64,000 bases of DNA from Limonium bicolor (GCA_023374045.1 CM041780.1:35073765-35137764); one strand, 5' to 3'. Shown: positions 43,601 through 57,083, numbered from the stretch's first letter. The notes: generated from the sequence alone by a model not told the origin. Numbers and translations: made by a program.

Positions 43601-44743
43601 AACAGGGTTAGTAAAACTATGTGATGTATGTATGTGATAAGTTCCATAAAAGAAACCTTTAACTAATAAGTATATGTTATGTATGGTGATGAATCCGGTC
43701 GTTCCGGTCACGCGTGTTGTTTGGGAGTTGATGTATATATGTGAATTAACTCCCATCCTGTTATGTTAAGGGTTGCTTTCCTTCATTGGATTTCGACCTC
43801 CCATTAGCTTAGCCAAAGCTTACCTACCCAACTTCCAATCGGGTAGGGGGAAATCATGTGTAATTTTGGTAGGGTGTTGATGCCTAAGTTCGCTTCGACT
43901 CCCTCTTTATTATGTTACGTTGTTTTTCCTCCTTGAATTACAACCACCCACAAGCTTAACCAAGGCTTACCTACCTCATCATTATTGAAGCTAGGGGGAA
44001 ACTGTGCAAGGTGTGATCGGTCCTATATGAGGCCGCCACACCTAAGTAAAGAAAATGTATGTATGTTGTGCTCGGGCTTATATCACCCCGACACTCCCTA
44101 AGTAAAGGTTATGTTCTCTAAGAAGAATGGAATTAAGTTTGTGTATGTTATTATGTGAAATGTGTTGCTATGTTGTGTGTGCTAACCTTGTGGTTGTGTT
44201 CTATTAACGGATGTGTGCTTTTAAGCATGACGTATGTGTGTAATGTGTGCATGTTTTAAATAAAATCAACCGCATGCTAAGACGACAATTAGTTGTGCGT
44301 GGCCCGGTAGCATGCGGGCTGCGGGATTACCATACCAGCAAAGGTGCTGAGCCCTTGGGGGCCACCCTTTTCTTCCTTTTCTATTTCAGGTACAAGGAGC
44401 TGGTAGCCGTTCAAGAGTAGGACGGGGTAATTATTTGTACGTGGTAGTCATGAGAATTGTGGATGTATTGTAGGTGTAGTAAGACAGAATTTGTATCGGC
44501 GTTAGTTGGAGATACTCGATACAGTTGTAATGTAAGTGTATAATGAATGTTGAACATGGAACAGGATTAATGTGTAGTTGCTCGGGAGTTTAGTCCATCA
44601 GACCGGTACGATGTATGTATGTTAGCCTTGTTAGTCACGTGGGTGGCTAACGGCGTGTAACACCAAGGAGTTAAGTTATGTTGTGAGTTATGATTTCCGC
44701 TGCAAGTGTTGTTAAGTGTGTTGTTTGTAGTTGGGGTGTTACA
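40616..44743 (+). mobile_element. 3' LTR of the LARD (4128 bp)
   Basis: Near-identical to 31462-35583, with scattered substitutions and small indels (for example an extra ~20 bp near 44215). Contains the hairpin array (42622-42878) and module (44302-44361). Ends GGGGTGTTACA before the target duplication taaac. Confidence 0.92.
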
Positions 44744-44748
44744 TAAAC

Positions 44749-47700
44749 AGTGCAAGAATCTGAGCATGCACATCAAGGGAGCAGACTTTCTTCTCGATGC
44801 CATTGTCTTCCCTGGCATGGGATTTGACATAATTGTGGGCATGGACACGCTACAGCGGTACAGAGGTAGACTACACTGCGCAGAGCTTCGTCTCCTCTTG
44901 AAGTCAACCGCAGGGATCACAGTATCATACCGAATGCAGCCTAAGCAGCCGATTGTGAAGGTTGTATCGGCATTATCCCTGATGAAGGAAGTGTCCAAGG
45001 GAGTGACTGCCTACTACTGTTATGCCCAGGATCTGAGGATGGATCCAAAGTTCAGGAGCGACGTTCCCATTGTGTCGGAGTACCCCGATGTTTTTCCATA
45101 GGAGCTACCTGGACTACCACCGCTGAGAGAGGTTGAATTCAACATCGACCTCGTACCTGGCACGGGGACCGATTGCTAAAGCTCCCTACCGGATGGGCCC
45201 TGCAGAGATGGTCGTGTTGAAGAAGCAGTTGCAGGAACAACTAGATAAGGGCTTCATCAGACCCAGTGTCTCACCTTGGGGCACTCCTGTGCTGTTCGTC
45301 AAGAAGAAGGACGAAAGCATGAGACTGTGTATAGACTACAGAGAGCTGAACAATGTCACGATCAAAAACAAGTACCCACTGCCCAGGATCAATGACTTGT
45401 TCGACCAGCTGAGGGGAGCAAAGGTGTTCTCTAAGATTGATCTACGTTCCGGATATCACCAGATAGCTGTAGCTGAGCCACACATAGAGAAGACAGCCTT
45501 TCGGACCAGATATGGCCACTACGAGTTCACAGTGATGCCGTTTGGACTGACCAATGCACCGGCGAGATTTATGGATTTGATGCAAAGAGTTTTCCAAGCC
45601 CAGCTAGATAAGTTGGTAGTCGTGTTCATAGACGACATTCCAGTCTTCTCCAAGAGCAAAGAGGAACCATGAGCAGCATTTGAGGACAGTCTTGGACACA
45701 CTGAGGGAGAAACAATGTATGCCAAATTCAGCAAGTGAGAATTCTAGCTGGACAAGGTGTCATTTCTTGGACACGTGATCTCAGCTGAGGGAGTTTCTGT
45801 AGACCCATCTAAGATCGAGGCAGTGAAGAGCTGGCATAGATCTCGCACTGTGACAGAGGTTAGGAGTTTCCTTGGGTTGGCTGGCTACTATAGACGCTTT
45901 GTGAAGGACTTCTCCAGGCTAGCCAAGCCCTTGACCTCTCTGATGAAGAAGGACAGCCCGTTTGTGTGGACAGAGGCTTGTGAGGTCTCCTTCCAGGCGC
46001 TGAAGGACGCCTTGACCATAGCTCCAGTATTGATTATCCCAGAGGGGAACGAGGGGTACGAGGTATATTGCGATGCTTCAGGCAGAGGGATTGGTGGGGT
46101 ACTGATGCAGCATGTCCGAGTAGTAGCATATGCTTCTAGACAGCTGAAGAAGCACGAAGAGAATTACCCCACACACGACCTTGAGCTCCTCGCCATAGTC
46201 TTCGCCTTGAAGATCTGGCGACATTACTTGTATGGAGCCACAGTTCAAATTATGACAGACCATAAGAGTCTGAAGTACATCTGGACTCATAAGGAGCTGA
46301 ATTTGAGACAACGAAGATGGTTGAGCTTCTGGCTGATTATGATATCAACCTTCAGTACACGGAAGGTAAAGGGAATGTCGTGGCAGACGCTTTGAGCAGG
46401 AGAGTATACTCACTCCTAGCTTAGACAGAGATGGCCACGATAGCTGAGGAGATTTACGCAGCCTAGGATAGTGACGTATATCTGCAGGGCATCAGACAAA
46501 AGTTAGCAGACGGGTTGACTGACGGTTTGAAGTATGACTACGAGCTGGACAGCGAGGGACACTTTCGAGTCAGAGGCAGACTCTGCGTTCCTCAAGATGC
46601 GACGGAACTTCAGACCAGGATTCTTTCAGAGGCTCATTCCTCGACATTATCAGTATACCCTGGAGCCACCAAGATGTACAAGGACTTGAAGCAATTATTC
46701 TGGTGGAGCGGGATGAAGAGGGATGTAGCAGGTTTCGTCTCCCGATGCCTTACTTGTCAGAAGGTGAAATTTGAGCATCGTCGACCAGGAGGCCAGATTC
46801 AGTCGCTACCAGTACCGTGCTGGAGTAGTAGAGTTCGTGCAGGGATAGTCGAGGCGACGACACAGCATGGACTTTGTGTCGGTCTCCCTCCAGCTAGAGG
46901 CGGACTGAATACTATTTGGGTGATAGTCGATAGGGTGCCCAGGACAGCCAGGTTTATACCTATCAAGGACACATGGAAGGTGCCCAAGCTGGCTGAGGTT
47001 TTACCACAGAGCACATCCGTACCATGGGGTACCGAAGACGATTGTCTCCGACAGTGAACACGTTTCCTCAGTAGATTTTGGCGTCAGGTGCAGGAGGCTT
47101 TTGGGACTCAGCTACGACTTAGCACAGCTTTTACCCGCAGACTGATGGGCAGACTGAGAGGACTATTCAGACATTGGAGGATATGTTGCGAGCAGTCACT
47201 CTAGACTATCCGGGGAGTTGGGTAGAGCGTCTACACCTGGTAGAGTTCTCCTACAATAACTCTTACCATGCGTCTATCGGTATGGCACCATTCCAGGCTC
47301 TATATGGCAGGCCGTGCCGGACTCCCTTATCATGGAGTGACCCTGCTGAGGCAGTCTTGATTGGGCCCGAGTATATTCAGACACTGTAGGATGACGTCAG
47401 GGTTATTCAGCAGCACATGCGGGCAGCGCAGTCTAGACAGAATCTTACGGGGATCAGCGTACGAGAGAGCTCGAGTTTCAGTTGGGAGACATGGTCTTTT
47501 TACGAGTGTCTCAATGAGGGGCATCTTCAGATTTGGGATGAGGGGGACTAAGCCCTAAGTATGTCGCCCGCGTACCGGATTACGGAGCGAGTGGGCCCAG
47601 TTGCTTATAGACTCGAGCTACCAGCGGAGTTGGGGAAGGTACACGATGTGTTTCATGTATCTCATTTGAATAAGTATATGCCTGACCCTTCTCACGTACT

Positions 47701-47900
47701 ACAGCCGGAGAGACTAGAGATTGAGCCTACACTGAGGTATGAGGAGACTCCTGTTCGGATCTTGGACACGAAGGTCCGAGAAAACGAGAGGCAGATCAGT
47801 CAAATTGGTGAAAGTCCTTTGGGAGCATCATGGGGTTGAGGAAGCTACTTGGGAGACTGAGGAATCCATGAGAGTGAAGTACCCACATCTATTTACATGA
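44749..47900 (+). pseudogene. Protease C-part, RT, RNase H, integrase and chromodomain of element B
   Basis: Resumes pol after the LARD and aligns with A throughout. RT motifs ([29 protein letters not shown]), RNase H ([29 protein letters not shown]), integrase ([39 protein letters not shown]) and a chromodomain-like tail ending at TGA 47898-47900. Lesions: stop near 45100, one extra base near 45165, frameshift near 45665, TAG 45745-45747 and TAG 46422-46424 (both shared with A), frameshift near 46320, and several in integrase between 46820 and 47560. The site that is TAG in A at 18352 is an intact TGG here. Confidence 0.87.
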
Positions 47901-48312
47901 TATTCTGCTATCCTGCTGTGGTTCATGTTAATGGCGGTACGAGGGCGTACCTTAGCTCTTTTAAGGGGGATATACTGGCATACTCCTCCTTCGTTATCTC
48001 ATCCGGATTATGTCTTGTTACATTGTTAGTAGAGGGAGAACGGTATTAGTAGAGTGAGAGGTGTATGTTTGTACGTAGTTTTACGTTATGACACGATAGT
48101 TGTCATGTTTATGTTTTGTTTTAGTTTATATCTTGATTCAGTTTGATTTGATTTCGGTACTCTCGAGTGGAATGTTGAAATGGAAATAAAGGATTGGATT
48201 GGTATAGAATTTCATTGGAATTATTATTGTCTCAGCACACCCGAAGCGGTGTGAGTGACTATTAGTTGATTTTTTTAACTTCGAGGCGAAGTTTCTTTTA
48301 AGGGGGATATAC
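47901..48312 (+). other. 3' untranslated part and polypurine tract of element B
   Basis: Noncoding, collinear with 24127-24538. Ends cttttaagggggatatac before the LTR at 48313. Confidence 0.75.
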
Positions 48313-51300
48313 TGAAATACCCCTAAATTAATTTAGGGGATTTCTTTAATTAAATATTAAATTATTATTATGAATATTAAATTATTATATGGAATTGTGA
48401 AATTTATTTAGGGGTTTTCTCCTATTTAACCCTAATTATTATATATATTATATAGTATTATGAATTTAATAATAAGATTTATAAGTCAATAAATCTTGGG
48501 AAAATTTCTTAACACTCCAACTATATTATAAAGATTTTAGGAAGTGTTGGAACATTGTTTTGAAACTTAAAAGTCAATATAAAATTCTAGAAACCTTAAA
48601 GCATATTAAGCCTTGCTAGGGTTGACTTTTTGAGAATGGTCAAACCAGGCCATGAAACCTATACCAATAAATAGGTTATGGAAAAACCATGAAGATCGAT
48701 AAAAAGAACGTCAAAAACGGATCATCCTAGCCAAAGTTATGATCAAATGAAGTTTAGAGTCAAAATTTTGAAAAAAAGTGACATGGCAGGGGTTGCTGAC
48801 TCATCGCGTGTCTCGGGATTCGCGCCCAGTATACTTAGTCGTTTTATCTGCTAGATTTCCGGAACAGAAAATCAGGTTTTTGCCCTATCTTGTGACCTTC
48901 ATAACTTTCTCATCTTAAGGAATTTTTTAGTGCGTCTTCTTTGTTGTCTTCTCCTACATTCCCTCTAAAACAACCATAACTCACACAAACCCTAACTCGT
49001 TCTGAATCAACCGGAAAAATCGAATCAAAGTAGCCACCCTGCAAAAACCGTAACTGCAGTTTCAGTTTTTCCCTTCGAATCAGGTAACTTCGACTAGCCA
49101 TAACTTCTTCGTTTCTCATCCATATTTCATGTTCTTTAGCTCGTTTTGAAGAGCTATAATCCCTCTAAAACTTTCATGTTGATGACCTAAGCCAATTCCC
49201 AACCGTTCGGAAGAACAAGGTGTCTAAAGTTTCGCTTTCGCCAGCACATAAAATCATACCGAAACTGTAAGGTATAAACTCGTGACTTGCGACCTTAATT
49301 TCTTTCTCTGTGTTGCGAGTTAGGATTAGTTCTTGTTATCAATATGTAGAGGTAAGTTTACTCTATCGATTAAGCCCTATGCATAGCCTACTCGATCTGT
49401 ACTGCAAGTTATAGATCCTCAAAGTTGGCTTGGTGAACTGCTCGAAAACTCGAATTTTTCCAGAAACTTCAGATTCGAATTCCCCCATTTTTGCAACTCC
49501 AATGAGTTTCCGATCAAATTGCTCCAATATTGCTGTTCGTAGTCATGTTACCGGCCTTACCCATGTTCCAATTTAATCAATTACGTGTTAGATTAGGAGA
49601 ATTTGACAGATTAGTTTTCGAATCGAACTATAAACCCTAACTTCAACTGATATCGAATCCCATTGAATCTTGCATATTAGTTGGAGAAATTAGGATCATT
49701 AGAACCGAAATTCGATTTCGAAACCATAGAAACAAGAATCACTCGATTTCGTTCTGTAGATTAGGAGATAATCGAGATTTAGTACTCGGGTTGGGTTTAG
49801 CTTTCGCTGATGAACTCAGCGTTCAGGGGCCGTCCGATCTCGTTTTAAAAGATTGGACGGCGAGATTAGATCGGGTAATTAAATAATGTTATAAGTTTCT
49901 ATAAATTTTAGTAAATATCCCTAACTTGTTGAGTTAATTTAAATACCTTCCCGAATGAGTTTTGACTTGAAACTTTAACCATAGATTCCTTATTTAATCT
50001 AGTTTATTTTGATGTAAATTATTAATGTTTTGCAGTTTTTAAACATAAGTTATGATTTTTGCAAGTTACGGTTTTCTGGAATTATTTGGCTAAATTAAAA
50101 AGATATTTTTACGAAATAATTTTTTATAATATGTCTAACAAAATGTTATAGTTACTGTATATTAAATTTGGGAATTTTTGGGCAATGGTAAATGGTTTAA
50201 AAATGTGTTTATGAGTTTTTCATAAGAATAACTTATAATATAAGGTTTTTAATGTAACCAAAAATTTAAGTATGGTTTGTTAATAAACTTTTAAGCGGGG
50301 AGGAAAATATGGAACACTAAAATAACATTTTATAACAGTAAGTTTATAAATGTTTAGGTATTAGTTTTTAATAGAAGTGAAATTATTTACATATATGTAT
50401 ATATACATATTTAAGTAGAAACTTATGTAAATCAAGGAATTTAATTATTTTACGTTTTATTTACTAAATTATATGGGAGTTAATATTTTTAATTAAAAAC
50501 TAAGGGAGATATGAATATATATATATATATTTACATATATATAAAAGGGAGTAAAGTAGTAACTTAGGGTAAAACAGGAAGCTAATAAATTAACACTTAT
50601 AATAACTAAATATTATAAGAGCTAGTATCCTATGATATAGTTAAGGAAATACTTTATGAAACATACAGGGATGCAGTTTAAGGTTGTAGTAATAAGATAG
50701 TTTAATATAATAAGTTACATGGGGGGGGGGGGATGTCTTAGTTAGATGCAAATACAGGTATACTTATATATATAAAATAAGAAAGTAGGGAAAACATTTT
50801 ATTTATTAAACCATATATCGGTTGTGGTATACCTAAAAGTATTAAACATAATTAAATACAATTAAATTCTCTAAAAAATGTTATGGATAAATCTTAATAC
50901 ATAAAAAATAGATATAAGTATGTATATAAATAAATACATTAAAATAGATGTGGGAAATATATTCCTTATGGTAGTTATAATAAGTAGAATATATATATGT
51001 TAAACCTTAGGTTTTAATCGGTGTGAAATTAAATAGTCACTATTGACTTACGGGTTTAATTACACAACATAATTGTAACACGGTCTTGGGCTAACCTACT
51101 AAGCCCATGTCTATGAACTCCAAAAGCCCACTTAAACAATTCAAAGAGAGTTTGGGCCACTCTTAGGAATAATTCTAAATTGTTCTAAACTAAACGAAAT
51201 GGGCGAAATAAAGGCCTAGTAAAGGATTTAGTTAACAAGTCAAGCCCAAATCTTTGTGAGAGAATAATGGTAAACCTGGAACTACTAGTCAGTAAGGAAA

Positions 51301-52599
51301 GAAGGTTGTTTAGTTTATAAGTCCCCTAACTAATCGGCACTTGGAACACCTTATTATAGGTTACTATTGGGGAATCACTTATTCGAGTTATTTACTGTTC
51401 TTCACTTACCAGGTACGATTTCTCGTACTCCGATATTTTGCTGATTGACTTGTGGAATGTTTTAGAAATTGCTAACTGACTTTAAGAGGAATTTCTAAAA
51501 AGGAAATGGTTGTGAGACTAACTCAGCTTGTGGACTAACTGAGCCTTGAATGTGAAACTTACATGGGTATTGGTTCCTTCTTTTTGGTTGTTCCATTAGA
51601 CATTGACTGCTTAGGGTTTACGCTTCTGCACTCTGTAGGACTGAGTGTTTTGGTATTGCTCTGGGTAGTTAGTGATCTGGTGGGGAATTTGGAAAAGGTC
51701 AATCTTGGAAATTCTTCTTTCGACTCTGGATATCGTTTCATCCATGAGCTGGTTCTTGAGGTTTCGACGTGCGCGCGTCTTCAATGGTAACAGTGAGGGC
51801 TGATGAATCCCTTGTCCCAAAAAGGGACGTGATAGACAGTGAGGGGCTGTATATCCCCTGTCCCAAAAGGGACGTGATAGACAGTGAGGGGCTGTATATC
51901 CCCTGTCCCAAAAGGGACGTGGAAGACAGTGAGGGGCTATATATCCCCTGTCCTAAAAGGACGTACTTGGCGGTGGGGGCCATCTCTCCCAGTTGAATTA
52001 TTCCGTTCTTGAGTTATTGGTTCTTGGATCTATATTTCATTCCTAGTCCTTTGTGAGTATCTGGGTCTTCTACTCCTAACGGGAATTGGGTTTAACTAAG
52101 GCAATGGATGTTCACTAACACATGATGTGGTTGTGTTTCACTTACTATACTTTTCTGTTATTAACCTTCATTCTTATTGTTATTTTGATGGGTGATTTGT
52201 GGAATGCCTTGTTCCTCCGAGTGGTTTAAGTGATATTTTTCTGCTGTTAATTGTTTAAGAGTTGTATTATAAGTTTGTTTTTTGAGGATTGTACCAGCTC
52301 CATTCCAGGGAACTGACCCACCCCTCTTGGGTGGGGCTGCTTGGTTTTATCTTGCAGGTACGAGTTATTTTACAGGTGACCACGAAGAGAACGAGTGACT
52401 GGGATGGGATTACATTTGAGAGTTTATGTGTTTTAATTGCTGTTTTACTTTTGTTAAGTTTTCTCGAGGTTCAGGCCGTGACAGTTGTAATCATTAAGTT
52501 GTGTTTTGGTGAGGTTTGGTACCGGGTGTTGGAACCCGATGATCTGTACGCCTTTAGTATTTTATTTCCACTATAAATATGTTAAATAGGGGCGTTACA
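48313..52599 (+). mobile_element. Right LTR of element B (4287 bp)
   Basis: Begins TGAAATACCCCTAAATT, ends GGGGCGTTACA. Includes a 10-base G run near 50720, a shortened TA tract, a four-unit 45 bp repeat array and the hairpin module at about 52295-52365. No coding. Confidence 0.92.
51793..51973 (+). repeat. Four 45 bp tandem repeats in the right LTR
   Basis: Units start at 51793, 51839, 51884 and 51929. The same GGGG/CCCC and GTCCC/GGGAC hairpins as at 28038; the first unit is degenerate. Confidence 0.9.
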
Positions 52600-53328
52600 T
52601 GTATTGTCTTCCTTGTATGTATTGAAGTGTATGTATGGTATGTATTCCTTGTGTAATATTGTGGTATTAAGTATGAAAGCATGTATGTATGAATAAAATG
52701 AATTGCATGTATTTGACCAAGTGGTCGGCGTACCCTCGCTAGTACGCGGGTATGCGGAAGTCATATGCATATGCAGCGTAAGCTGAGCCCCTAGGGGCGA
52801 TGTTTTTATTGTACATGTACCGAAGCAGTTTGGGTCACACTAAGAGGACCGGCGGATATGCCTAGATCATTAGGAATGAAAGGTAGATTGTAGGGAATGG
52901 TAGTGGGCTTGTAGCCTTGATGTAGAATTGTACCAAGGGGTACACCCTTATGTAATTGCAAGTATGTGTAGTTGTGAGGAACGGGTAGATGTAGACTCTT
53001 AATGAGTATGTATGACTTGAAAGAATGGTGTATTGTTTTTGTATCTGGATCTTAGTAAACTCGGTATGTTGTATGTAATTTATGGATTATTGTATGAAAT
53101 AGAGAATTGTAGTACTCAGCCGGTAATGGGAGTATGTAATGTAGATGTGTAGTACTCGGGATTCCGGTCCATCAGGCCGATGCTGTAAGTAGTAGTAGCC
53201 TTGTTAGTCACGTGGGTGGCTGGCGGCATTGTATCACCCACCGTTGTGTAAGTATGTATCCGCTGCATGAGTATGAAAGTACGAGGAGATTGGACGGTAA
53301 TGACGGTATTAGCGGTAGGGGTGTTACA
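52600..53328 (+). mobile_element. 3' end of an older D-like LTR, interrupted by the A-B insertion
   Basis: Collinear with the last ~730 bp of the LTR at 57826-61403: ataaaatgaa, ggcgtacc, gctagtacgcggg, tatgcggaagtcatatgc, gtcacgtgggtggctggcgg, ending GGGGTGTTACA at 53328. Much diverged from it, so a different copy or subfamily. The A-B unit is inserted at 52599/52600. The missing 5' part should lie left of element A, outside the window. No primer site follows. Confidence 0.78.
52733..52798 (+). promoter_or_regulatory. Three-hairpin LTR module, D-like remnant
   Basis: Imperfect stem CCTCGC/GCG with TAGTAC loop (52733-52750); stem CAGC/GCTG with GTAA loop (52774-52785); perfect GCCCC/GGGGC (52787-52798). 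Then a T-rich stretch and tgtaccgaag. Confidence 0.55.
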
Positions 53329-56300
53329 TCAAGACTTGATTGAGACAAAATGGGTCTTCATTATCTTTTAACATGATCCGCATGAATGTAATTTAGAAGC
53401 AGAAGAAAGAAACTGCAAAAATATGAATTTAACAAGGGAGTACATCCGGGTCTCTAAGGCTCAGCAATGATTTTTGTTTGCAGAAGGAAGCAGAGGTCTC
53501 ATAGAGTAACTGGTTTTAGATAGCGGGTGCTCAAGCCATATGACGGGGGACCCAGATCAATTCACCTCGCTTTCTTCACATAAATGAGGGAAGGTCCCTT
53601 TCAGAAACAATAAGCAGGGCGAAATTGTCAGCACTGGTTTCACAGGAAACCCTATATCTTCTCTATAAATATTGTAATCTAGTCAATGGTCTAGGTCATA
53701 GTCTTCTTAGTATCTCTTTGTCATCTCTCTAACTTAGTACTTTTATCTTCTAACGATTGCAAAATCTTTAATGAAAAATCTAAAGGTTGTAGGTAAGAGT
53801 GGGAAACTCGTATATGATCAATCTAAACACATTGTGTAGCACAGGAAGTTTGCCTGAGTGTGCAGGACAAAACTCAGAACTTATGGCACATAAGGCTCAG
53901 ACATGCCCATGGAAAGTTGCTAACAAACTATAGTAACATGGTTTAGTTATTGGTCTTCCAGCATTAAATTTTTAGGAAGACTCTGTCTATGGGTCTTGTG
54001 CAAAAGGTAAGCAGGACACGCGCAACCTTTAAGAGCAAATCTAAATTATCTAGTGATGCACCTTTGGACATTCTTCATATGGATCTATATGGTCCAATGT
54101 GAGTCAAAAGCAAAAACGGTAAGCGGTATGTCTTTGTTATGGTTGATGATTACTCTTGGTGGATGTGGGTCATGTTTTTAGCAACTAAAGATGATACTTT
54201 CTCTAAATTCTCCAACTTTATCACTAGACTGCAAAATACTCTCACCTACCGGTTAAAGCCTTAGGGTCTGATCAGGGTACGAAGTTTTGCAATTAATACT
54301 TTGATGAGTTTGCAGGATACATGGAGTTGAGCACCAACTATCTTCTGCTTGCAAACCGCAGCCAAATAAAGTTGTCAAAAGAAAGAACCGGACTCTGGAT
54401 GAGATGGCTTGGACTATGACGATTGAAGCAGACTCCCGTAATACTTTCGGGCGGAAGCCATCAACATGGCATGCTATGTCAATAATAGGGTGTACATTCA
54501 TTCCATTCTTTAGAAAACTCCTGTGAACTTCTTAAACATCGCAAGCCCAACATCTCTCACCTACGAAGGTTTGGTTGTCGCTGTCACATCCATAACAATG
54601 GTAAAGCCAACCTAGGAAATTTCATGCTAAAAGTGATGAAGGTCTATTCCTCAGATATTCATCTAATAGTCGAGCTTATCACGTTCTAAATCAGTGCATA
54701 AAGCATGTTGAAGAGGGCCCCCTCGTCAAATTCGATGAAATCAACAAGAGCTAGTGTTCCTCTAAGGAGCCAGACTTCACTTGCGCACACGACTCAGATG
54801 ATGTTCTAACTCTTACCACTGTCCCATTTGTCCATGTGAATGGCCGCACTCCTGACAATGACCATCATCAAGACTCAAATCATAGCTCCTCATCTGAATC
54901 TCCTCGAACTCCTCCTCTAAATACCCAACCAGAGTCTGCCCAGCAAATGGGGCACAATGACACTGATATGCTAGCTGACATGCCCCCACTTATTGATGAT
55001 GTTTAGCTCGAAAATGAACCTCTTGTTGCTACTGATCCCCTACACCCACGTCCTCTAAATCCATGCCTCAATTGACCAGACGCTTCAAGCATGCCTCTTC
55101 TCACCCAATTGAGAACATAGTATCTCTACTAGACTCAGGTGCCCACATTCGTAGTAAACTAAATGAGAATCTATTTACCTCCACCTTCCTTTCCATGCTC
55201 AAACCTAAGAATGTTGAGGAGGCCCTCTAGGATAGTGATTGTGGTTTCCATGCAAGAAGAACTCATCTCGTTTGGAATGACACTTTGTCTGGGAACTTGT
55301 TCCACGTCCCTCATCAGAAGGCTACCGACATAAAATGAGTCTTTCATAACAAGATGGATGATTCAGGAAATATCACTAGAAACAAAGCACATTTGGTTGT
55401 TCAAGGGTATCACTAAAAAAAAGGAATTGACTACGATGAGACTTTTTCTCCGGTATTGATTACCTATGTCACATACAAAAGGTTAAGTTTAAGTTGTACC
55501 AAATGGATGTAAGAGTGCATTTCTTCATGGGTACCTGAAGGAGGAGGAAGTGTATGTGAAGCAACCCCCGGTTTCACTGATCCCACATAACCAGACTCTG
55601 TTTACAAATGCCACAAAGCATTGTATGGACGCAAGCAAGCTCCGAGATCCTAGTATGAGTGTTTATCTTCCTAACTACTAAAAAATGGGTCCAAAGGGGT
55701 AAGCTAGATAAAACTCTGTATTTATCACTTTGCATCTGATCTATTGCTTGTAAAAGTCTACGTTGATGATATTATCTATGGTTCTACTAAAGATGGTTCA
55801 GTTACGTATTTTGGAAATCTTATGAAAACCAAATTCTTTATGAATAAGCTAGGGGATTAAGTTCTTTTTAGGTCTTAAAATCTCGCAAGATCCTGATGGA
55901 ACTAAAATTCATCAGCAAAAATACATCAAGGATCTCCTCATCAAGTATGGCTTGTAGAATGCGCAACGAAAGTCTACTCCCATGTGCTCAACTCTTCGTT
56001 TGGACTGGGACCCTAACGGTCACTCTGTGGATGCCACACTCTACCGCGACATGATTGGTTCTTTGCTTTATCTCACTGTAAGCCGCCCTGACATCCTATT
56101 TATGTGCGCTTATGTGCGAGATTTCAATCTGACCCAAAGGAGTCTCACCTACAGGTTGTCAAACACATTTTTAAATATCTTCGAGGAACCATTGATTTCT
56201 ATATTTGGTATCCCTCTTCTTATGATTTTTGCCTTAAAAGCTATAGTGATTTTGACTTTGCAGGCAGTCTCTTTGACAGGAAAAGAACATCCGATAATGC

Positions 56301-56663
56301 TCAATTCTTAGTCCTCCAAGAAATAGAACTATGTGGCCCTCTCAAGCACTGAGGCGGAATACATCTCCATGGCCTCTTGTTGTGCCTAAACCATTTGGAT
56401 CAACCAACAACTTGCTGATTACGATATTTCTGGAATTATCCCTATTATGTTGTGCGATAATGAGAGTTTCGTTAAACGTGCAGAAAATTATCAGCTACTC
56501 TCTCGCTCCAAACAACATAAATCTACGATATCGTTTTCTACGTGATTGTATGGAACGTAATATGGTGCAGTTGGAACATGTCTCCAAGGTCAATCAACTT
56601 GTAGATAAATTCACCAAGGCCCTTCCCCTGGAACCATTCGAGCTTTTCTGTACTTCGGGATGA
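53329..56663 (+). pseudogene. Decayed Ty1/copia pol (SIRE/Maximus-like)
   Basis: Remains in copia order: protease DSGCSSHMTGD (about 53515), GAG-pre-integrase LWHIRLRHAHGK (about 53890), integrase core LHMDLYGPM and FVMVDDYSWWMWVMF (54085-54185), integrase tail with FDEINKS-like text (about 54735), RT start NKAHLVVQGYH and GIDYDETFSPV (about 55380-55455), RT catalytic YVDDIIYGS (about 55759), MIGSLLYLTVSRPDI (about 56050) and RNase H HIFKYLRGTIDFY (about 56170), then VDKFTKALPLEPFE and a stop at 56661-56663. Integrase before RT fixes it as copia. The frame is interrupted by dozens of stops and shifts, so this is the oldest layer of the nest. Gag, primer site and 5' LTR are not in the window. 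The RT-integrase spacer is unusually decayed. Confidence 0.82.
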
Positions 56664-57083
56664 CTCACTCTGACTGAGCTGCAGTCGTATCTCCTCTCCT
56701 CCTCGAAGTCGAAGTCTTGGTGGCAGGTAAGGTCTTATTGACTCTCATACTTTTGCTGTCTTTCACGGTTAATTATTGTGGTCTGTATCTGTTTTGCACA
56801 TTCAGCCCTTTTCGCACCCTTTTGTTTACTTCCTCCCGCTTTTACAGTCTCGTTTCATTTTTGTTTTTGTGATTTTTCTTTTAAAAAAAAATCAAAACAA
56901 GCGACAGAAATTGCAACGGCCGCGCATGCTTGCCGGCAAGCCTATAATGCGTGTGCCAGTAAATAACCCCTACCCCCATAATTTTTTTCTCTCTCTGCAT
57001 TTTCCGCACACTCACCACACTCATCTCTCGATTTTCCCTCTTCTCTTCATATTCTCTGTCTTCTCCTGACTTTTTTCGTCGCC
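56664..57083 (+). other. Noncoding stretch after copia pol
   Basis: T- and C-rich, with a poly-A run near 56885 and CT-rich leader-like sequence (tttttctctctctgc) up to the ATG at 57084. No coding signal; it could be the leader for the downstream reading frame. Confidence 0.4.

Larger units (their letters stand above)
31462..44743 (+). mobile_element. LARD-like non-autonomous LTR element (13.3 kb) inserted in element B
   Basis: 5' LTR 31462-35583, primer site 35589, internal region to 40615, 3' LTR 40616-44743, flanked by the target duplication taaac (31457-31461 and 44744-44748). The empty site is visible in A near 16813. LTRs of 4.1 kb plus a 5 kb internal region without gag or pol fit the large retrotransposon derivative type. 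Movement would need proteins from an autonomous relative. Its LTRs resemble those of element D, so a D-type element is the likely helper. The LTR pair is near-identical with scattered small differences, so insertion is fairly young. Confidence 0.88.
24539..52599 (+). mobile_element. Ty3/gypsy element B (AlkB-carrying), in tandem with A
   Basis: LTR 24539-28802, primer site 28808, gag, AlkB exon, protease, [LARD 31462-44743], rest of pol, polypurine tract, LTR 48313-52599. Without the LARD the internal region is about 6.2 kb, shorter than A mainly because gag exon 2 is missing. Near-identical to A and sharing three of its lesions. Non-autonomous. Confidence 0.87.

Noticed and set aside
51738..51983. 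Minus-strand frame with a repeated GQGIYSPSL peptide (also at 27934-28182)
   Set aside because: It is the 45 bp hairpin repeat read in a frame because 45 is divisible by three; it lies in an LTR with no gene context.
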